NCBI RefSeq assembly: GCF_015712165.1
Contig: NZ_JADPZX010000001.1
Location: 5,034,001-5,098,000 of the forward strand
DNA from: Streptomyces spinoverrucosus
GTDB taxonomy: Bacteria; Actinomycetota; Actinomycetes; Streptomycetales; Streptomycetaceae
Length of the DNA: 64,000 bases
Reading direction: 5' to 3'
Shown here in pieces: positions 58,311 through 64,000 of this stretch. The stretch's first letter is position 1, and each line of letters starts with the position of its first letter. The notes beneath the pieces were generated by a model that ran no database searches, was not told the DNA's origin, and worked only from the letters and a program-made list of their open reading frames with translations. Both the position numbers and the translations under genes were made by a program.

Positions 58311-59759
58311 GTGAGCAACTCGCAGTTCGAGACATACGGGACCGACCAGTCGTACGAGACCTTCGAGACGTATGAGCCCTCGCCGGTCCACGGCGGGTTC
58401 GACGTGCACGGCGCGCCGACACTGCCCTACGGCACCACATATGCGGCCTATGCGGCCCATGCCGCTCATTCCGAGCCTGACGTGTATGACGTGTACGACG
58501 TGTATGACTCATATGACTCGCACGTGGACACCTACCGGCCCGCTTATGAGACGGCCGAAGTCCTGCTGCCCCGGCAGAGCGCGCCGGAGGCCCCCGCGTC
58601 CGTCGCGCGCCCCCGAGTGGACCGGCGTGCCGCACGCCGGCGCAGGGGGCGGTTCGCCGAGCGCTCGGACGTCTCCGTGCGCCGGTTGCTGCCGCGGGCG
58701 CTGGTCGTCGCGTTCCTCGCCGGTGGTACCACCGCCTTCGTCGCCGAGGACAAGGCCGTCGAGCTGAACATCGACGGCGAGCCCCGTCGCCTGCACACCT
58801 TCGCCGACGACGTCAGTGAGCTGCTCGCCGAGGAGGGCGTCGAGGTCGGCGCGCACGACGTGGTCGCGCCCGCGCAGGGCACGGAGCTGGACAGCGGCGA
58901 CGAGATCGCCGTGCACTACGGCCGTCCCGTACGGCTCACCCTCGACGGTCACCGGCGTGAGGTGTGGACGACGGCGCGGACGGTCGAGGGGGCGCTCAGA
59001 CAGCTCGGGGTGCGAGCGGAGGGCGCTTACCTGTCCACCTCGCGCTCCCAGCGCATCGGACGTGCCGGTCTCGCGCTCGATGTGCGCACCGAGCGGTCGG
59101 TCACCGTCATGGCCGACGGCCGGGCCCGCACCATCCGCACCAACGCCGCCACCGTCGGCGAGGTTGTCGAGGAGGCCGGGATCACCCTGCGCGGCCAGGA
59201 CACCACCTCCGTCCCGCAGGACAGCTTCCCGCGCGACGGTCAGACGGTCACCGTGCTGCGGATCACCGGCGGCAACGAGACCCGCGAGGAGGAGATCCCG
59301 TTCGAGGTGCGGCGGATCGAGGACCCGACGGTGTTCAAGGGCACCGAGGTGGTCGAGCAGGCGGGGCAGCCGGGGCTGCGCCGGGTCACGTACTCCGTGC
59401 GGACCGTCAACGGGGTCCGGCAGAAGCCGCGCAGGCTCAGGACCGAGCTGGTGCGTGAGCCGACCGCGCGGATCGTGAAGGTCGGCACCAAGCCGCTGCC
59501 GGCCTCCGTCCGGGGCGCCGACAATCTCGACTGGCAGGGCCTCGCCACCTGCGAGTCCGGTGGCCGCCCCGACGCCGTCGACTCCTCGGGGACGTACGGC
59601 GGCCTCTACCAGTTCGATCCCGGGACCTGGCGCAGCCTCGGCGGCACCGGCCGCCCCCAGGACGCCTCGGCGGCGGAACAGACGTACCGGGCGAAGAAGT
59701 TGTACACCCGACGCGGGACCAGCCCCTGGCCACACTGCGGGGCGCGGTTGCATCGGTGA
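58311..59759 (+). CDS. rpfB: Resuscitation-promoting factor, RpfB type
   Basis: A 482-residue cell-wall lytic enzyme. It begins with about 110 Tyr/Asp/Ala-rich residues (including DVYDVYDVYDSYDSH), then one membrane helix (LLPRALVVAFLAGGTTAFVA), three DUF348 repeats (LNIDGEPRRLHTFADDVSEL and relatives), a G5 domain (EEEIPFEVRRIEDPTVFKG) and the C-terminal Rpf transglycosylase domain (DWQGLATCESGGRPDAVDSS, catalytic Glu in CESGG). Synteny tatD-rpfB-ksgA-ispE supports RpfB. GTG 58311. The long N-terminal extension is unusual. Confidence 0.92.
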   Translation: MSNSQFETYGTDQSYETFETYEPSPVHGGFDVHGAPTLPYGTTYAAYAAHAAHSEPDVYDVYDVYDSYDSHVDTYRPAYETAEVLLPRQSAPEAPASVARPRVDRRAARRRRGRFAERSDVSVRRLLPRALVVAFLAGGTTAFVAEDKAVELNIDGEPRRLHTFADDVSELLAEEGVEVGAHDVVAPAQGTELDSGDEIAVHYGRPVRLTLDGHRREVWTTARTVEGALRQLGVRAEGAYLSTSRSQRIGRAGLALDVRTERSVTVMADGRARTIRTNAATVGEVVEEAGITLRGQDTTSVPQDSFPRDGQTVTVLRITGGNETREEEIPFEVRRIEDPTVFKGTEVVEQAGQPGLRRVTYSVRTVNGVRQKPRRLRTELVREPTARIVKVGTKPLPASVRGADNLDWQGLATCESGGRPDAVDSSGTYGGLYQFDPGTWRSLGGTGRPQDASAAEQTYRAKKLYTRRGTSPWPHCGARLHR

Positions 59760-59780
59760 CCCACGGTTAGGCTTGTCGCC

Positions 59781-60641
59781 GTGAGCAGCCCCACCCCCGA
59801 CGCCCTCCTGGGCCCCGCCGACGTCCGTGAACTCGCGGCAGCCCTCGGCGTCCGGCCCACCAAGCAGCGCGGCCAGAACTTCGTCATCGACGCGAACACC
59901 GTCCGCCGTATCGTCCGCACCGCGCAGGTCCGGCCCGACGACGTGGTCGTGGAGGTCGGGCCGGGGCTCGGGTCGCTCACGCTGGCGCTGCTGGAGGTGG
60001 CCGACCGGGTCACCGCCGTCGAGATCGACGACGTACTCGCCGCCGCGCTGCCCGCCACCATCGCGGCGCGCATGCCGGCGCGCGCCGACCGGTTCGCGCT
60101 GGTGCACTCCGACGCGATGCACCTCACCGAGCTGCCCGGCCCCGCGCCGACCGCGCTGGTGGCGAACCTGCCGTACAACGTGGCCGTCCCCGTCCTGCTG
60201 CACATGCTCGACACCTTCCCGAGCATCGAGCGCACCCTCGTGATGGTGCAGTCCGAGGTCGCCGACCGGCTGGCGGCGCCGCCCGGTTCGAAGGTGTACG
60301 GCGTGCCGTCGGTGAAGGCCAACTGGTTCGCCGAGGTCAAGCGGGCCGGCGCCATCGGCCGCAACGTCTTCTGGCCCGCGCCGAACGTCGACAGCGGGCT
60401 CGTCTCGCTCACCCGCCGCGCCGAGCCGATCAAGACCACCGCCTCCCAGCGCGAGGTCTTCGCCGTGATCGACGCGGCGTTCGCCCAGCGTCGCAAGACC
60501 CTGCGGGCCGCCCTCGCCGGGTGGGCCGGGTCGGCGGCGGCCGCCGAGGCGGCGCTCGTCGCGGCGGGCGTCTCGCCGCAGGCGCGCGGAGAGTCCCTGA
60601 CAGTCGAAGAGTTCGCACGGATCGCGGAGAGCAAACAGTGA
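59781..60641 (+). CDS. ksgA: 16S rRNA dimethyladenosine transferase KsgA
   Basis: A 286-residue enzyme dimethylating A1518 and A1519 of 16S rRNA. Motifs: [30 protein letters not shown] (SAM loop), [23 protein letters not shown] (NLPY catalytic motif), [11 protein letters not shown] 59781. It overlaps ispE by four bases. Confidence 0.95.
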   Translation: MSSPTPDALLGPADVRELAAALGVRPTKQRGQNFVIDANTVRRIVRTAQVRPDDVVVEVGPGLGSLTLALLEVADRVTAVEIDDVLAAALPATIAARMPARADRFALVHSDAMHLTELPGPAPTALVANLPYNVAVPVLLHMLDTFPSIERTLVMVQSEVADRLAAPPGSKVYGVPSVKANWFAEVKRAGAIGRNVFWPAPNVDSGLVSLTRRAEPIKTTASQREVFAVIDAAFAQRRKTLRAALAGWAGSAAAAEAALVAAGVSPQARGESLTVEEFARIAESKQ

Positions 60642-61540
60642 GCGTGACGGTACGCGTCCCCGCCAAGGTCAACGTCCAGCTCGCGGTCGGCGCCGCCCGC
60701 CCCGACGGCTACCACGACCTGGCCAACGTCTTCCTGGCGGTCGGGCTCTTCGACGAGGTCACGGTCACCGAGGCCGACGAGCTGCGGGTCACCTGCGAGG
60801 GGCCCGACGCCGACCAGGTCCCCCTCGACCGTACGAACCTGGCGGCCCGCGCGGCCGAAGCGCTCGCCGAGCGGTACGGCCGCACCCCCGACGTCCACAT
60901 CCACATCGCCAAGGACATCCCCGTCGCCGGCGGCATGGCGGGCGGCAGCGCGGACGGCGCGGGTGCGCTGCTCGCCTGTGACGCGCTGTGGGGCACGGGC
61001 GCGTCCCGCGACGAGCTCCTCGACATCTGCGCCGAGTTGGGCAGTGACGTGCCGTTCAGCCTGGTCGGCGGGGCGGCGCTCGGCACCGGGCGGGGCGAGA
61101 GGCTGACGGCGCTCGACGCCGGCGGCACCTTCCACTGGGTGTTCGCGATGGCGGACCGGGGGCTGTCCACCCCGGCGGTCTTCCGGGAGTTCGACCGGCT
61201 CGGCGAGGGCACGGACATCCCCGAGCCCGTCGCCTCCCGGGACCTCATCGACGCCCTCGCCAAGGGCGACCCCGACGCGCTCGCCGCCACCGTCTCCAAC
61301 GACCTCCAGCCCGCCGCCCTCTCCCTCTTCCCGGCCCTCGCCGACACCCTCGCGGCGGGTCGCGCCGCAGGCGCCCTCACCGCGCTGGTCTCGGGCTCCG
61401 GCCCGACCACCGCGTTCCTCACCCGGGACCCCGAGTCCGCGGCGCGGGTGGCTCAGGTGCTGCGCGCGTCGGGGACGTGCCGGACGGTGCGCACGGCGTC
61501 GGGGCCGGTGCCGGGGGCGAAGGTGCTCGGCGGGGCGTGA
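60638..61540 (+). CDS. ispE: 4-diphosphocytidyl-2-C-methyl-D-erythritol kinase
   Basis: A 300-residue GHMP kinase of the MEP isoprenoid pathway. Motifs: [40 protein letters not shown] (ATP loop), [35 protein letters not shown] 60638 overlaps the ksgA stop as GTGA, indicating coupling. Confidence 0.95.
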   Translation: MSVTVRVPAKVNVQLAVGAARPDGYHDLANVFLAVGLFDEVTVTEADELRVTCEGPDADQVPLDRTNLAARAAEALAERYGRTPDVHIHIAKDIPVAGGMAGGSADGAGALLACDALWGTGASRDELLDICAELGSDVPFSLVGGAALGTGRGERLTALDAGGTFHWVFAMADRGLSTPAVFREFDRLGEGTDIPEPVASRDLIDALAKGDPDALAATVSNDLQPAALSLFPALADTLAAGRAAGALTALVSGSGPTTAFLTRDPESAARVAQVLRASGTCRTVRTASGPVPGAKVLGGA

Positions 61541-61634
61541 GTCAAACGCCGGTTGATCTCCTTTGCCCGATCTCCACGAGGAGTTGGCAGAGTTGTGGTG
61601 CTGGTGGGGCTGTGGCGGTCAATAGCTTTGTTTT

Positions 61635-62717
61635 GTGTTTCAAGCCTCCTCCCACCGCAGGCAGAACCCCCTCTCCCGCCGCGGCATGCTCGGCGCCGCC
61701 GGAGCCGTGGCCGCCGGGACCGCGCTGACCCCGGCGGTCTTCGCGGCCACCGAACCCGACACCCCCACCCCCCACCCGGAGCCGGGCACGACCCCGGAGA
61801 CCTTCCCGGCCACCCGCACCGCCGCCGCCACCGGCACCGACTCCCTCCCCTTCGCCGCCTCCTACGTCGCCGTCCGCTGGACCGGCGACCGGGACGGCGC
61901 CGGGATCCGCTTCCCGGACGGCTCCTGGCAGCCGCTGACCGCCGGCTGCGCCACCGTCGAGGACGGCGGTACGGCACTCGTCCCGGCCGGGGCGGCCACC
62001 TCGTACGAGGTGAAGGCGCCGAGGGGCGCCAAACGGGTCCGCTCCCTGGCCATCGACCCCACCGACGGGCCGGACCGCACCTTCGAGGTGCCGTCGCAGC
62101 CCACGCGCCTGCGCGGCGTGCGCTGTCTCTCCCGCCCGGCCTGGGGCGCCGACGAGTCCAAGCGCTACAAGGACGGCAAGGTCAACTCGCCCGAGCAGTA
62201 CTACCCGTTGCAGACGATCACCGTCCACCACACCGCCACCCCCAACGCCGACCCCGACCCGGCGGCCACCGTGCGGAGCATCTACGAGTTCCACGCGATC
62301 ACCAACGACTGGGGCGACATCGGCTACAACTTCCTGATCGACGAGGCCGGCGTCATCTACGAGGGCCGCTACTCCGGCGACGACGGCATCCCCGCCTTCG
62401 ACCCGGACGGCAGGCTCGTCACCGCCTTCCACACCGCCGGCTTCAACTCCGGCAACCTCGGCATCGCCCTCCTCGGCACCCTCGACACCCGGGGCCCCAC
62501 GCACGCCGCCAAGGCCTCCCTCACCCGGCTGATCAAGGTGATCGCCCGCTTCAAGGGCCTGGACCCGCGGGCGAGGACCACCTTCGTCAACCCGGTCAAC
62601 GGCGTGACCAGGGACGTGCCGCTGGTCAGCGGCCACCGCGACTGGCTCCAGACCGACTGCCCGGGGCAGACCATGTACGACCTCCTCACCGAGGTACGCC
62701 TGGCAGCCACCCGCTGA
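61635..62717 (+). CDS. Tat-exported PGRP-family N-acetylmuramoyl-L-alanine amidase
   Basis: A 360-residue secreted amidase. The Tat signal SRRGMLGAAGAVAAGTALTP (ending AVFA-A) is followed by a Pro/Thr linker, a beta domain, and a C-terminal amidase_2/PGRP domain with zinc ligands in TVHHTATPN, AFHTAGFNSGNLG and SGHRDWLQTDCPG. GTG 61635 has no ribosome binding site, so the start is approximate or leaderless. It cleaves cell-wall stem peptides. Confidence 0.9.
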   Translation: MFQASSHRRQNPLSRRGMLGAAGAVAAGTALTPAVFAATEPDTPTPHPEPGTTPETFPATRTAAATGTDSLPFAASYVAVRWTGDRDGAGIRFPDGSWQPLTAGCATVEDGGTALVPAGAATSYEVKAPRGAKRVRSLAIDPTDGPDRTFEVPSQPTRLRGVRCLSRPAWGADESKRYKDGKVNSPEQYYPLQTITVHHTATPNADPDPAATVRSIYEFHAITNDWGDIGYNFLIDEAGVIYEGRYSGDDGIPAFDPDGRLVTAFHTAGFNSGNLGIALLGTLDTRGPTHAAKASLTRLIKVIARFKGLDPRARTTFVNPVNGVTRDVPLVSGHRDWLQTDCPGQTMYDLLTEVRLAATR

Positions 62718-62789
62718 CCTGCGCGGATCGGTCAGCCTCCTTCGACCGTTAGGCTGGGAGGCTGACCGATCCCCGCGAGCAGGAGCGAA

Positions 62790-64000
<1,211 letters not shown>

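Overview
The window is a high-GC actinobacterial chromosome segment, almost certainly Streptomyces. Evidence: strong third-position GC codon use, many GTG/TTG starts, ATGA/GTGA overlaps, an SsgA-like sporulation protein, a SepX-type divisome protein, a DUF5753/DUF397 regulatory pair and rare TTA codons. Gene order resembles, from memory, the S. coelicolor SCO3145-SCO3185 neighbourhood; this was not searched.

Layout. 1-6593: core genes (penicillin acylase end, 5-formyl-THF cyclo-ligase, galU, moeA-moaC-mog, a GNAT enzyme, sepX, tRNA-Ala). 6551-13934: an integrative element of about 7.3 kb inserted in the 3' half of tRNA-Ala, flanked by 44-bp identical direct repeats. It carries int, xis, a rolling-circle rep, regulators and highly structured noncoding DNA, but no FtsK/Tra transfer gene. 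14208-23338: a compact, apparently unassigned biosynthetic locus. It contains a TTA-bearing LysR gene, a two-subunit glutamate mutase (glmS-like, also TTA-bearing, and glmE-like), an aspartokinase, an aspartate-semialdehyde dehydrogenase, an AsnO/clavaminate-synthase-like Fe/2OG oxygenase, a nitroreductase-fold protein, a signal-less amino-acid-binding-protein homologue and a DMT transporter. The enzyme genes lie in two operons whose promoters share a 49-bp near-identical upstream block and the same -35/-10 arrangement.

23472-43000: mostly core and accessory metabolism: xth, MerR plus a Baeyer-Villiger monooxygenase/hydrolase/SDR operon, a small CsbD-like protein, Tricorn protease, TetR-MMPL exporter, a RelBE-type toxin-antitoxin pair, a WhiJ-like XRE/DUF397/ATPase set, a methyltransferase, YbaK, an EamA transporter, a lipoprotein, a metallophosphoesterase and a DUF1876 protein. 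43037-46718: two convergent genes whose CTAG stop-codon tetranucleotide has received both a MITE and an IS701-family element. 46807-55766: ohr, a Ni/Co ECF transporter (cbiMN-Q-O) with a Nur-box-like site, ssgE-like, two paralogous penicillin-binding proteins and a protein mannosyltransferase. 55829-64000: rsmI, a zinc-ribbon protein, tatD-rpfB-ksgA-ispE (the order also found in mycobacteria), a Tat-exported PGRP amidase and the start of an ABC-F ATPase.

In the biosynthetic locus, GlmS/GlmE would make 3-methylaspartate from glutamate. The kinase and dehydrogenase could then activate and reduce it, or aspartate, to a semialdehyde. The oxygenase, nitroreductase-like protein and AapJ-like protein would tailor or bind the product, and the DMT protein could export it. 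The product is unknown to me; this order of steps is inference.
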